Shown piece after piece: positions 1-8,187 of a DNA stretch of 64,000 nt. Source of the DNA: PALSA-505 sp036501145 (lineage in GTDB: Bacteria; Actinomycetota; Actinomycetes; Streptosporangiales; Streptosporangiaceae); assembly GCA_036501145.1 (NCBI GenBank), contig DASYAV010000127.1:62001-126000 (forward strand), written 5' to 3'. The notes beneath the pieces are model-generated. The model saw nothing but the letters and a program-made list of their open reading frames with translations, was not told the origin of the DNA and made no database searches. The position numbers and the translations under genes were made by a program. Numbering within the stretch: position 1 is the stretch's first letter; each line of letters opens with the position of its first letter.

Positions 1-506
1 CCCAGCGTCCACTTGTTCTGCCGGATGGTCATCTGGCTGATCTGCGAGCGGGCCGCGCCGGGGTCCAGCAGGCCGACCGCGATCTGGCCGATGACGTCGT
101 AGATCTGGCTGAGCTCGTCGCGCAGCGCGTTGTGCACGTTGATCAGGTCCTGCGCGTTGGCCTGCCCGGCCGGGGTGTAGCCGCGGCCCGGCTCGGCCGC
201 GGGCCCGGTGGGCCTGGCCGCCTCGTCCCACAGCCGGGTGCTGCTGCGCCGGATCCCGTCGTCGAAGGTCGGCACGACCGCGAGCCCCCCGCCGCGCCCG
301 GCCGACCGCGCCGCACCCCGCGCGGCCGCCCGCTGGCCGACCATGCCCGCGGCTTCCGGATCGGCCTCCCCACTCGGCACGGCCTGGCCGCCCGGTGCCG
401 CCTGGCCGCCTGACGCGACCGGCGGTGCAGGGCTGGCCGGGGCGCTGCCCGGCGGCCGGGTCTGCCCCCGGCCGCGCTCGCCGGCCACTCGTGCGCGTGT
501 CGTCAT
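1..506 (-). CDS. Hemerythrin-domain protein, C-terminus beyond window edge
   Basis: The frame is open from an ATG at 506 to the left edge, giving about 168 N-terminal residues. A GAGGAGAG ribosome site lies just upstream of the ATG. Residues 1-115 are low-complexity, rich in Ala, Gly, Pro and Arg. From about residue 117 the sequence becomes ordered and helical, with VHNALRDEL (candidate first metal-ligand His) and then MTIRQNKWTLG. This matches my memory of actinobacterial hemerythrin/HHE proteins, which bind a di-iron centre for O2 or NO sensing or storage. The remaining His/Glu ligands are off the window, so metal binding cannot be checked. It is divergent from the MarR gene and shares a 120-bp regulatory gap with it. 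Confidence 0.7.
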   Translation of the reverse strand, partial: MTTRARVAGERGRGQTRPPGSAPASPAPPVASGGQAAPGGQAVPSGEADPEAAGMVGQRAAARGAARSAGRGGGLAVVPTFDDGIRRSSTRLWDEAARPTGPAAEPGRGYTPAGQANAQDLINVHNALRDELSQIYDVIGQIAVGLLDPGAARSQISQMTIRQNKWTL

Positions 507-554
507 CGTCTCTCCTCGTCCGGCTGAGACAGGTCCGCCGCCCGGCACAACCAT

Positions 555-584
555 TGTTCTGCAGAAGTTATGCCTGACAGAACA
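555..584. promoter_or_regulatory. Inverted repeat between hemerythrin-like and MarR genes
   Basis: TGTTCTG at 555-561 and CAGAACA at 578-584 are perfect 7-bp inverted arms with a 16-bp spacer, in the only gap between two divergent genes. MarR proteins often bind palindromes in such gaps and repress both directions. Assignment to the adjacent MarR is inference. The possible -10 box of marR, TATCGT at 615-620, lies downstream of it. Confidence 0.5.
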
Positions 585-626
585 TCTTTAAACTATAAGG
601 TCTGTGCCGCAGGGTATCGTGGGGCT

Positions 627-1142
627 ATGGCGGAACCAGCGACGGTCGTTGCCCAGCCCACGTATCTGGAGCGCGATCTGGGCTGGATGCTGGGTGTCGT
701 GTTCCGCGCGTACGTCAAGGCGTCCGACCACGCGCTGCACGACCTTCCCGGCGGGCCGCGTGGCTACCAGGTGCTGACCGCCGCGGTCGGCGACCCGCCG
801 CGCAACCAGGGCGCGATCGCCGAGGAACTGGGCATGGACCGCACCGTGCTGACCTACCTGATCGACGACCTGGAGCGGCTGGAGCTGGTCGCCCGGCGGC
901 CGGACCCGGCCGACCGGCGCAGCAGGCTGGTGTCCGCGACCGCCCGCGGCCGCACCGAGTGGCAGCGCCGCCGGGACGCGCTGCGCGCGGTGGAAGAGCA
1001 CGTGCTGAGCCCGCTGCCGGCCGAAGATACCGGCGTCTTCCTCGGCCTGCTGCGCCGGCTGGCCTGCCGGGCGCAGGCGCTGGATCCGCTCAAGGACCTG
1101 TGCGAGGCCGCCCGTGAGGTGAAGCAGGAGCCGGTCAGCTAG
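627..1142 (+). CDS. MarR-family transcriptional regulator
   Basis: A 171-residue winged-helix protein of usual MarR length. Residues 45-105 hold the DNA-binding domain (QGAIAEELGMDRTVLTYLIDDLE) followed by the family's wing, RRPDPADRRSRLVSAT. I chose ATG 627 over an in-frame ATG at 570 because the upstream start falls inside the 555-584 inverted repeat. There is no Shine-Dalgarno site, but TATCGT sits exactly 6 bases before 627, consistent with a leaderless mRNA. The gene is divergent from the hemerythrin-like gene, which it probably regulates with itself. Its 3' end overlaps the convergent tetR gene by 8 bp. The ligand is unknown; phenolics or oxidants are common in the family. Confidence 0.88.
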   Translation: MAEPATVVAQPTYLERDLGWMLGVVFRAYVKASDHALHDLPGGPRGYQVLTAAVGDPPRNQGAIAEELGMDRTVLTYLIDDLERLELVARRPDPADRRSRLVSATARGRTEWQRRRDALRAVEEHVLSPLPAEDTGVFLGLLRRLACRAQALDPLKDLCEAAREVKQEPVS

Positions 1143-1719
1143 GCAGCGTCAGCAGCCGCAGAATGCCTTGGTGCATGGCCTGGGTCGCCTGCTCGATCGT
1201 CATCCTGCCCGCCTTGACCTCGTCTTCGGCGGTCCGGCCCAGAGCCAGGCTGGCCGACAGCAGCCAGCGCGCCGGGACCGAGGCATCGAAGTCGCCGGTG
1301 GCCTGGCCGCGCTGGACGATCGCGAGCATCCGTTCCAGGACCTGCCCGTGCCGGTCGGCGTCCTTGCCCGGGTCGACGGCGGGCTGCAGCCACAGAAACG
1401 GGTAGCGCGCGGCGATCTGCCAGCCGGCCTCCAGCAGCCGGGTCAGCGCCTGGACGGGCGGTTCGTGGTCGAGGTCAAGGGCGTCGATGACGCCGGCGAA
1501 CTCCGCGCTGGCCTGTTCGATGACCGCGTCGATAAGCGCCTCCCGGGACGGGAAGTGCGCATACACGGTCTGCCTGCTGACCCCGGCGGCCCGCGCGATC
1601 TCGTCCACGGACGCGTCCGGCCGGTCGCCGAGCGTCCGGGTCGCGGCGTCGATGACCGCCGCGATGGACTGCCGGGCATCCGAACGCTGCCTGCGCCTTC
1701 TGGGCTGTGCCGTCGCCAT
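1135..1719 (-). CDS. TetR-family repressor of the adjacent ABC exporter
   Basis: A 194-residue protein with a Lys/Arg-rich N-terminus and a TetR helix-turn-helix at residues 37-58 (DEIARAAGVSRQTVYAHFPSREALID). The C-terminal helical domain presumably binds the ligand. A GTG-type start 10 codons upstream (1749) would place translation inside a perfect palindrome, so ATG 1719 with AAGG upstream is preferred. The gene is divergent from a DrrAB-type exporter, with the palindrome 1733-1750 between them. Repression of both sides, relieved by a drug-like ligand, is the usual arrangement and is inferred here. The 3' end overlaps marR by 8 bp. Confidence 0.88.
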   Translation of the reverse strand: MATAQPRRRRQRSDARQSIAAVIDAATRTLGDRPDASVDEIARAAGVSRQTVYAHFPSREALIDAVIEQASAEFAGVIDALDLDHEPPVQALTRLLEAGWQIAARYPFLWLQPAVDPGKDADRHGQVLERMLAIVQRGQATGDFDASVPARWLLSASLALGRTAEDEVKAGRMTIEQATQAMHQGILRLLTLPS

Positions 1720-1732
1720 GCGCCGCCTTATC

Positions 1733-1763
1733 TTTGACAGGTCTGTCAAATGTAACTTAACCT
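1733..1763 (+). promoter_or_regulatory. TetR-type operator overlapping a leaderless ABC exporter promoter
   Basis: TTTGACAG-GT-CTGTCAAA (1733-1750) is an inverted repeat with perfect 8-bp arms. It contains a consensus -35 TTGACA (1735-1740). Seventeen bases downstream is TAACCT (1758-1763), a TANNNT -10 box, and 7 bases later is the A of ATG 1771. A repressor on the palindrome would cover the -35 element. Confidence 0.65.
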
Positions 1764-1770
1764 TGACATC

Positions 1771-2523
1771 ATGTATGAGAAAAGATACCCCGTTGCGATC
1801 GAGGTCGAGGGACTGCGCAAACGCTTCGGCGCCACCGAGGCGGTGCGCGGCCTGAACCTGACGGTGTCCGCGGGAACGATCTACGGACTGCTAGGCCCGA
1901 ACGGGGCGGGCAAGACCACCACGGTCCGTGTCCTCGCCACGCTGCTGCGGCCCGACGGCGGCCGTGCCGCCGTGTTCGGTCATGACGTCGTCCGCGCGGC
2001 GGCCACGGTGCGCCGCCGGATCGCCCTGGCAGGTCAGGCCGCCACCGTGGATGAGGACCTCACCGGCCGGGAGAACCTGCTGTTCCTGGGCCGGCTGTCC
2101 GGCCTGTCCCGGCGCGGCGCACAGGCACGTGCCACCACGCTGCTGGAGGTGTTCGACCTGGCGGGCGCGGCAGGCAAGCAGGTGAAGACGTACTCCGGCG
2201 GGATGCGCCGCCGCCTTGACCTCGCCGCAAGTTTCCTCGTGCCTGCCGAGCTGTACTTCCTGGACGAGCCGACCACCGGCCTGGACCCCGCCGGGCGCGC
2301 CCAGGTCTGGCAGATCGTTCGCGCGGCCGCGGAGTCCGGGGCGACGGTGCTGCTCACCACCCAGCATCTGGAGGAGGCTGACCGGCTCGCGGACCGCGTC
2401 GCGATCATCGACCATGGCGTGGTGATCGCCGAGGGAACCCCGGCCGCCCTGAAGGCGGACACCGGCCGCGGCACGCTGGACGAGGTCTTCCTCGCGCTGA
2501 CCCAGGAAGGAAGCGCCGCATGA
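1771..2523 (+). CDS. ABC transporter ATP-binding protein, DrrA type
   Basis: A 250-residue ABC ATPase that powers export through the permease encoded next. Walker A GPNGAGKTT is at residues 42-50, followed by the Q-loop region, the signature YSGGMRRRLDL, Walker B LYFLDEPTTGLDP, and the switch His in TTQHLEEAD. The order and the 'daunorubicin resistance' style put it in the DrrA/CcmA family of type-2 exporters; it is shorter than the roughly 310-330 residues usual for DrrA because the C-terminal extension is short. ATG 1771 lies 7 bases after a -10-like box, so the message is probably leaderless. Its stop overlaps the permease start (ATGA), indicating translational coupling. The exported substrate is unknown. 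Confidence 0.9.
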   Translation: MYEKRYPVAIEVEGLRKRFGATEAVRGLNLTVSAGTIYGLLGPNGAGKTTTVRVLATLLRPDGGRAAVFGHDVVRAAATVRRRIALAGQAATVDEDLTGRENLLFLGRLSGLSRRGAQARATTLLEVFDLAGAAGKQVKTYSGGMRRRLDLAASFLVPAELYFLDEPTTGLDPAGRAQVWQIVRAAAESGATVLLTTQHLEEADRLADRVAIIDHGVVIAEGTPAALKADTGRGTLDEVFLALTQEGSAA

Positions 2524-3311
2524 CCGCGATCGTTACCGGCACCCGGCCCGAGCCGCCGGGCGCGTGGACCGCCACGCTCGCCTTCGGCTACCGGGCGATG
2601 CTGAAGATCAGGCACGTCCCCGAGCAGCTTTTCGACGTGATCGCGATCCCCGTCGTGTTCACGCTGATGTTCACCTACCTGTTCGGCGGAGCGCTGGCCG
2701 GCTCCCCCGCCCGGTATCTGCCCTACCTGCTGCCCGGCACGCTCGTCATGGCCGTTCTGCTGGTCAGCATGTACGCCGGGGTGGGCCTGAACACCGACGT
2801 CAGCAAGGGGATCACCGGCCGGTTCCGGTCACTGCCCATCTGGCGCCCCGCGCCGGTCGCCGGGGCGATCCTCGGTGACCTGGCGCGCTACCTGATCGCC
2901 GCCGGGCTGGTCACCGTCCTCGGCGTGATCATGGGCTACCGCCCGCCCGGCGGCGCGCCGGGCACGCTGGCCGGGATCGGCCTGCTGGTGACCTTCGCGC
3001 TGTGCCTGTCCTGGGCATGGACCGCACTCGGCCTGGTGCTGCGCACCGCGCAGGCGGTGATGAGCGTCGGCACCGTGGTGCTGTTCCCGCTCACCCTGGC
3101 CAGCAACGTGTTCGCCCAGCCCCGTACCATGCCCGGCTGGCTGCAGGCCTTCGTCCGGGTCAACCCGGTCAGCCACCTGGTCACAGCCGAACGCGGCCTG
3201 CTGGCCGGCCACCCGGTCACCGGGCAGCTCGTCTGGGTGCTGGCCGCGGCCGCGGCCCTGCTCGCCGTCTTCGCCCCGCTTACCGGATACCTCTATACGC
3301 GGCGGGCGTGA
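2520..3311 (+). CDS. ABC-2 type transporter permease, DrrB type
   Basis: A 263-residue integral membrane protein with about six hydrophobic segments, starting after a short cytoplasmic N-terminus. It carries the ABC-2 family features LLPGTLVMAVLL near one-third of its length and the C-terminal loop GWLQAFVRVNPVSHLVTAERGLLAG, typical of DrrB permeases. It overlaps the ATPase gene by 4 bp (ATGA) and would dimerise as the membrane channel of the exporter. The next gene is convergent after a 7-bp gap. Given the TetR repressor upstream, drug or antibiotic efflux is likely, but the substrate cannot be read from sequence. Confidence 0.88.
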   Translation: MTAIVTGTRPEPPGAWTATLAFGYRAMLKIRHVPEQLFDVIAIPVVFTLMFTYLFGGALAGSPARYLPYLLPGTLVMAVLLVSMYAGVGLNTDVSKGITGRFRSLPIWRPAPVAGAILGDLARYLIAAGLVTVLGVIMGYRPPGGAPGTLAGIGLLVTFALCLSWAWTALGLVLRTAQAVMSVGTVVLFPLTLASNVFAQPRTMPGWLQAFVRVNPVSHLVTAERGLLAGHPVTGQLVWVLAAAAALLAVFAPLTGYLYTRRA

Positions 3312-3318
3312 CGGCCAG

Positions 3319-4296
3319 CTATGGCACTGGGGGCAGCGGGCGGCCGTCCCGCACCGCGCGCTCGCACTCCGCGAGCAGTTCCAGGTTGGCCACGTCCACC
3401 TGGCGCTCGCCGCGCTCGATGGCGTGGATCAGCGCGGTCACGCAGCAGGTCAGCGGGCCGCGCAGCCCGCCGATCTGGGTGTCCACCTCGGTCTTGCGCT
3501 TGCGCACCACCAGATCCCGGTAGACGCCGCTGTGCGACTTGGCGCTGCCCCGGTTGAAGGCGGCCAGCCGGTCCAGCGACCCCTCCAGGTCGTCCGGCTC
3601 GAACCCGTCGAACCCCTCCGGCGTCACCGGGGACTGCGCCAGCACCTCACGCGCGACGGCCAGCATGAGCGGCCGCCACCGCGGGTCCTCCAGGCTCTCG
3701 GCGATGGACAGCGGCGACACCGCGCCGGCGAACAGCATCGCTCCGTAGGCCTCCTTGCCCCACAGGTAGCCCATGATGTTGCCGGTGGCCTGGGCGTAGG
3801 GCAGCGCAGCGGCCAGTTCGGCGACCCGCGGGGTGATCGCGCCGCCGGCCGGCTCGCCGATCCGGAACGTGCCGACGTTGCCCTGCATGATCCGGCCGGG
3901 GGCGAGCACGTCGGCGCCGAAGTTGACGAAGCTGGCGATCAGCCGCCCCGGCCCGGTCACCGCGGTGATGGCCTCCGCGGTCAGGCCGTTCTGGAAGCTG
4001 ACCACATAGCCGTCCGCGGCCAGACGGCCACGCAGCAGCCCGGCCGCCTGCTCGGTGTGATGGCTCTTCACCGCGACCGCCACCCGGCCGAGCACGCCCG
4101 GCAGTCCCTCCGGTGTCACCGCGGGCACCGGGACGGTGAAGTTCTCCACCGGCCCCTCGATGCTCAGCCCGTCCCGGTTGATCGCCTCGACGTGCTCACG
4201 GTCGGCGTCGCACAGCAGGACCTCGTGGCCGTCGCGGGCGAGATGGGCACCGATCGTGCCCCCGATCGCTCCTGCCCCGATGATCGTCAGCTGCAC
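3319..4296 (-). CDS. Ketopantoate reductase-like (ApbA/PanE family) oxidoreductase
   Basis: A 325-residue protein. The N-terminal Rossmann fold begins at once (LTIIGAGAIGG, residues 3-13), followed by AVKSHHT, where the family's substrate Lys lies, and FQNGLTAE. The C-terminal helical domain contains GYLWGKEAYGAMLFA. The GTG 4296 start is supported by a GAAAGGA site; longer versions of this frame lie inside the next gene upstream. The PanE family reduces 2-dehydropantoate with NADPH, but many members in catabolic operons act on other 2-oxo or beta-hydroxy acids. The surrounding operon encodes hydrolases and peptidases rather than pantothenate genes, so a catabolic dehydrogenase is more likely than PanE. 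It is the last gene of the run. Confidence 0.8.
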   Translation of the reverse strand: MQLTIIGAGAIGGTIGAHLARDGHEVLLCDADREHVEAINRDGLSIEGPVENFTVPVPAVTPEGLPGVLGRVAVAVKSHHTEQAAGLLRGRLAADGYVVSFQNGLTAEAITAVTGPGRLIASFVNFGADVLAPGRIMQGNVGTFRIGEPAGGAITPRVAELAAALPYAQATGNIMGYLWGKEAYGAMLFAGAVSPLSIAESLEDPRWRPLMLAVAREVLAQSPVTPEGFDGFEPDDLEGSLDRLAAFNRGSAKSHSGVYRDLVVRKRKTEVDTQIGGLRGPLTCCVTALIHAIERGERQVDVANLELLAECERAVRDGRPLPPVP

Positions 4297-4382
4297 TAAA
4301 CCGGTCCTTTCGTGTCGACGCTCCGCCCGGTGCCTGCCGCCCGGTGCCTGCCGCCCGGCCACCCGCGGCCTGCTCCTGATGG

Positions 4383-5243
4383 CTAGGCGGTGGTCCTGCC
4401 GAGTACCTCGTGGATGAACTCGCGCATCACGGCCTGGAACTTGTCCCGCTCCTCCGTCTGCGGGGAGTGGCCGGACTTCTCGAAGATCACCAGGCGGGCG
4501 TCCGGGATCAGCGCGGCGATGGTCTCCGCCGAGGACACCGGGGTGATCCAGTCGGTCCGGCCCACGGTGACCAGGGTCGGGCAGCGCACGCCGGGCAGCT
4601 GCGGCTTGAGGTCGAAGCTGGGCATGTTGTGCTGGAAGCACCAGTTGTGCGCCTCGTACCGGTAGAGGCCGCGGTCCGCCCGCTCGGCCGCCTGGCTGAG
4701 CGCCGTCGCCGGGTCGTAGTCGTGGCTGTACAGCGGGATGATCTCCTGCCAGCGGGCCTTGAGATCCTCGTTGTCGCGGATCTGGCCCTGCCAGTACCGG
4801 TTGAAGTTGTCCCAGTTGATCTCGATGCGGTCCTGGTTGCGGGCGTTCTCGTAGGCGCGCTCGAGGTTGGAGTTGTCCGGTGAGGTGTCGCGCAGGATCA
4901 TCGCCCGCACCCGGTCGGGGTAGGCGATGGCGTACTCCATCGCGATGAACCCGCCGTAGGAGCCGCCGGCCACCATGACCTGCTCGGCGCCGAGCCACTC
5001 TCGCAGGCCGTCCACGTCGGCGGCCCACTGGGCGTGCGAGAACGGCGGCTTGCCTTCGCTGCGCCCGCACCCCCTGGCGTCGAACACCACGACACGCAGC
5101 TCGTCGGCCAGCGGCCCGAAGGTGGCCTTCGGCTCCCCCAGCGACCCGATGCCGCCGCCGCCGTGGTGGGCGATCAGCACCGGCGCACCCTCCGGGCCGA
5201 GCACCTCGACGTTGAGCTCGTTGCCGTTGATCGTGACGTTCAT
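4383..5243 (-). CDS. Alpha/beta hydrolase, proline iminopeptidase-like
   Basis: A 286-residue alpha/beta-hydrolase. Visible elements are the oxyanion region HHGGGGIGSLG, FDARGCGRSEG, nucleophile elbow GGSYGGF (Ser near residue 94), acid VGRTDWITP and C-terminal EKSGHSPQ with the catalytic His. A cap domain rich in Asn, Trp and Tyr lies between. The family covers proline iminopeptidases, haloalkane-type hydrolases and C-C bond hydrolases, so the substrate is open. ATG 5243 overlaps the stop of the DUF885 gene (ATGA), showing co-translation with a peptidase. With the dipeptidase upstream, cleavage of a short peptide or amide is the best guess. Confidence 0.85.
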   Translation of the reverse strand: MNVTINGNELNVEVLGPEGAPVLIAHHGGGGIGSLGEPKATFGPLADELRVVVFDARGCGRSEGKPPFSHAQWAADVDGLREWLGAEQVMVAGGSYGGFIAMEYAIAYPDRVRAMILRDTSPDNSNLERAYENARNQDRIEINWDNFNRYWQGQIRDNEDLKARWQEIIPLYSHDYDPATALSQAAERADRGLYRYEAHNWCFQHNMPSFDLKPQLPGVRCPTLVTVGRTDWITPVSSAETIAALIPDARLVIFEKSGHSPQTEERDKFQAVMREFIHEVLGRTTA

Positions 5244-6976
5244 GCCAGCTCCTCTTTCACCGTCGCGGCCCAGCGGGTCACCAGTTGCTCCAGCACGCCG
5301 AGCGGCACGGCGCCGTTGCCGAGCACCGTGCCGTGGAACGCGCGGACGTCGAACCGCGGGCCGAGCTCCCGCTCGGCCTGGACGCGCAGCCGCTGGATCT
5401 CCCGCCGCCCGGTCATGTAGGCCAGCGCCTGGCCGGGCCAGCCGATGTAGCGACTGATCTCGTTGGACACGTTGGCCTCGGTAGTGGCGGTGTTGGCCCA
5501 CATGAACTCCGCCGCCCGCTGCTTGGACCAGCCGTAGTGGTGCATGCCGGTGTCGGTGACCAGGCGGCAGGCGCGCAGCGCGTCGAAGGACAGCATGCCG
5601 AGCCGCTGCAGGTCGGAGGTGTACAGCCCCATCTCGTCGGCCAGCCGCTCGCAGTACAGCCCCCAGCCTTCGACGTAGGCGCACACCTCGGCGTCGAGGA
5701 ACCGGCGGTAGTCCGGCAGCGGGAGGGTCTGCGCCGAGGCGATCTGCAGGTGGTGGCCCGGCGTGCTCTCGTGGAAGGACAGCGCCTCGTACTCGTAGAC
5801 GAACCGGTTCTCCGGCTGCGCGGTCAGCACACAGTGCGCGCCGGGCCGCAGCCCGCCCGCGGCCGGCGGCCGGTAGTGCGCCAGCGCGGCGTTGCCCGCC
5901 TCCAGCGGGGAGATCTCCTCGATCACGCAGTCCGCGATGTCGTAGTGCGGGAACCACTGGTCGCGGGCCGCCTCGGCGCGGGCCAGCGCGTCGGTGACCA
6001 CCCGCACGATCTGCCCGGTGTGGGTGAACCGCAGCGCCCGGTCCTCCCGCAGCCGGGTCTGGATCTCCGGCAGGCTGGCAGTGCCGAGCACCCGGCTGCC
6101 GAGCTCGGCCCACTCCTCGCGCAGCGCGGCCAGGCAGTCCAGGCCGGTCTGGTGCAGCTCTTCCGGGGTGCGGCTGGTGGTGGTGTGCCGGGCCACCGCG
6201 GCCAGGTACCCCTCTTCTCCGCCCGGGACGAAGCAGATGCCCACCTGGTCGTCGGCCCTGGCCACCGGGAGCAGTTCGGCCTCGAGGCAGTCGGCGAGCC
6301 GCTGCAGGGCGGGCCGGACCTGGCCGGTCACGATCCCGGCGATCTGGCCGCGGACCGTGGCCACGTTCATCCCGGCCGGCAGGGCGACCGTGGCCAGCGA
6401 GTCATCGGCCACGTCCTTGGCCAGGTGACCGGTGACCTGGCCGATGGCCTGGCGGACGCCGGACTGGGTGGGGATCCGGCCCTCGGCGGCCGCCTCCCGG
6501 TACCTGATCGTCACGGCGTCCAGGAAGCCGGGCAGGCCAGCCAGCCGCCGCAGGTACCCGTCCACCGCGGCCGGGCTGTCCAGCAGCGCGGCGGGCACGG
6601 ACTGCAACAGCATGGACGCGGGGGCCACGTACCCGCCCGCCGCGGCGTTCGTCTCCCACAGCCCGTGCTCCAGGTCGGACCTGGCCGCCCGGGCCAGGTG
6701 GCCGAGCACGGCAGCGTTGGTCTGCCCGGCCTGGTCGAGCTGCCCAGTGTCGATCGCGGCGAGCCGCTGCTCGACGGCGGCGATCTGCCCGGCGCCGCGG
6801 GCCGCGCCCTCCCGGCTGGGGTCGGGGACCAGCGCGTCGAACCCGGACACGCCGAGCTGGGTGGCGCTGAACGGGTCGATCGTGTGCACCAGCGTGAAGT
6901 AGTCCGCGCACAGCCGGTCCAGCTCGGCGGCGGCCTGCTGCCTGCTCCCGACGGTGGTGCCGTCCTGGCCGGTCAC
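5240..6976 (-). CDS. DUF885-family metallopeptidase
   Basis: A 578-residue protein of the usual DUF885 length. It holds the family motif HESTPGHHLQ (an HExxPGH zinc site) near residue 400 and YVEGWGLYCE downstream, which probably supplies the third ligand Glu. There is no signal peptide, so it is likely cytoplasmic. DUF885 proteins are predicted zinc carboxypeptidase-like or oligopeptidase enzymes. GTG 6976 overlaps the upstream dipeptidase stop (GTGA), and its own stop overlaps the hydrolase start. Three consecutive hydrolytic enzymes in a coupled operon suggest stepwise breakdown of a peptide-like nutrient. Confidence 0.88.
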   Translation of the reverse strand: MTGQDGTTVGSRQQAAAELDRLCADYFTLVHTIDPFSATQLGVSGFDALVPDPSREGAARGAGQIAAVEQRLAAIDTGQLDQAGQTNAAVLGHLARAARSDLEHGLWETNAAAGGYVAPASMLLQSVPAALLDSPAAVDGYLRRLAGLPGFLDAVTIRYREAAAEGRIPTQSGVRQAIGQVTGHLAKDVADDSLATVALPAGMNVATVRGQIAGIVTGQVRPALQRLADCLEAELLPVARADDQVGICFVPGGEEGYLAAVARHTTTSRTPEELHQTGLDCLAALREEWAELGSRVLGTASLPEIQTRLREDRALRFTHTGQIVRVVTDALARAEAARDQWFPHYDIADCVIEEISPLEAGNAALAHYRPPAAGGLRPGAHCVLTAQPENRFVYEYEALSFHESTPGHHLQIASAQTLPLPDYRRFLDAEVCAYVEGWGLYCERLADEMGLYTSDLQRLGMLSFDALRACRLVTDTGMHHYGWSKQRAAEFMWANTATTEANVSNEISRYIGWPGQALAYMTGRREIQRLRVQAERELGPRFDVRAFHGTVLGNGAVPLGVLEQLVTRWAATVKEELA

Positions 6977-8187
6977 GGTGCCACCCAGATTGACTCCAGC
7001 GCCCGGCGGATGTTGCCGCCCAGCACCGCCCGGATCTCATCGTCGGAGTAGCCGTGCGCCACCAGCCAGCCGCAGATGTTGCCGAAGCACTCGGTCGGGT
7101 TCTCCAGCCCGTCCACGTACTCGACGGGCTGGTAGGCCGGGCCGGGGTGCCGCCTGCCGATGCCGAGCAGCGGCCCGAACACCCGGTGCAGCGCGACATG
7201 GTCCCCGTACAGCGTGTCCGGGCCGAACGCGACGTGCTCCAGCCCGACCAGCTCCACGCAGTACTGGAAGTGGTCCATCACCGACTCGATGGTGTGCGCG
7301 GGATGCTCGTGCGACAGCGTGGTGTGCGGCGCCGCGGACATGCCGATCACCCCGCCGGTGCTGGCCACCGCGCGCAGCACGTCGTCCGGCTTCATCCGCG
7401 GCGACTCCCAGACCGCGCGAGCGCCGGCGTGCGTGATCAGCACCGGCGCGTCACTGGCCGCGCAGGTGTCCAGACCGGTCCGGTCCGAGGCGTGGGACAG
7501 GTCGATGGCCAGGCCGAGCTGGTTCATCCGCCGCACGGCCCGCTTGCCGAACAGGGTGAGCCCGCCGTCGACCGGCTCGTTCAGCCCGCTGCCCAGCGTG
7601 TTGGCGTCGGAGTAGGCGATGCCGATCTGCCGGATGCCGAGCCCGTACAGCACGTCCAGCCGGTCCAGCTCGTTCTCGATCGGGGTGGCCGACTCCAGCC
7701 CGAAGACCAGCCCGGCGCGGCCCGAGCGCAGCGCCTCGTCGATGTCGGCAACGGTGCGCACCGTCAGCACACCGGGCGCGTGCGCCAGGTCGGCCTGCCG
7801 CATGCCGAGGTCGGTGATGATGTCGTCCCAGCGCCACGGCGCGTTCCCGGTGACGCAGGCGGTGCCGTCCATCAGGTTGTCGAACACCACGGTCAGCCCG
7901 GACGCGGCGAGCCCGGCATAGGCGGCGTGCTGCCGGCCGGTGCGGTTGTACTCGGGTGTCTCCTCCATCCGGGCCGGGAACCTGACCGGATGGTCGTGCA
8001 GGCTGATCACCAGGCTGTCGCGCAGCAGGGTGGCTGCCCTGGCGGCCTGCTCCCCGCTCAGCCCGGCCTGGTAGGTGGCCACCCGGCCGGACTCCGGGGC
8101 CAGTTCGAAGGTGCGGAAGTCGTCCCCGGGGGTCAGGTAGGAGTAGGCGGTGTACGCCGCGCGGCCGGACCGGTCAGAGCCCGGCAT
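6973..8187 (-). CDS. Membrane dipeptidase family (M19) metalloenzyme
   Basis: A 404-residue TIM-barrel amidohydrolase of the renal dipeptidase family. Metal-ligand candidates occur in family order: SLHDHP (His/Asp pair), GLVFGLESA (bridging Glu), LAIDLSHAS (His) and VLITHAGARA (His), followed by AFGPDT near the C-terminus. Members cleave dipeptides, including D-amino-acid or dehydro-dipeptides. No signal peptide is seen, so it is probably cytosolic here. ATG 8187 overlaps the upstream SDR by 14 bp; the frame runs further upstream but that part has no family similarity. The GTGA overlap downstream ties it to the DUF885 peptidase. Confidence 0.85.
   Translation of the reverse strand: MPGSDRSGRAAYTAYSYLTPGDDFRTFELAPESGRVATYQAGLSGEQAARAATLLRDSLVISLHDHPVRFPARMEETPEYNRTGRQHAAYAGLAASGLTVVFDNLMDGTACVTGNAPWRWDDIITDLGMRQADLAHAPGVLTVRTVADIDEALRSGRAGLVFGLESATPIENELDRLDVLYGLGIRQIGIAYSDANTLGSGLNEPVDGGLTLFGKRAVRRMNQLGLAIDLSHASDRTGLDTCAASDAPVLITHAGARAVWESPRMKPDDVLRAVASTGGVIGMSAAPHTTLSHEHPAHTIESVMDHFQYCVELVGLEHVAFGPDTLYGDHVALHRVFGPLLGIGRRHPGPAYQPVEYVDGLENPTECFGNICGWLVAHGYSDDEIRAVLGGNIRRALESIWVAP

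Noticed and set aside
1764..1785. Second TTGACA (1764-1769) as -35 of the ABC operon
   Set aside because: No -10 box follows at 16-18 bp before the coding start; the palindrome-embedded TTGACA with TAACCT fits far better.
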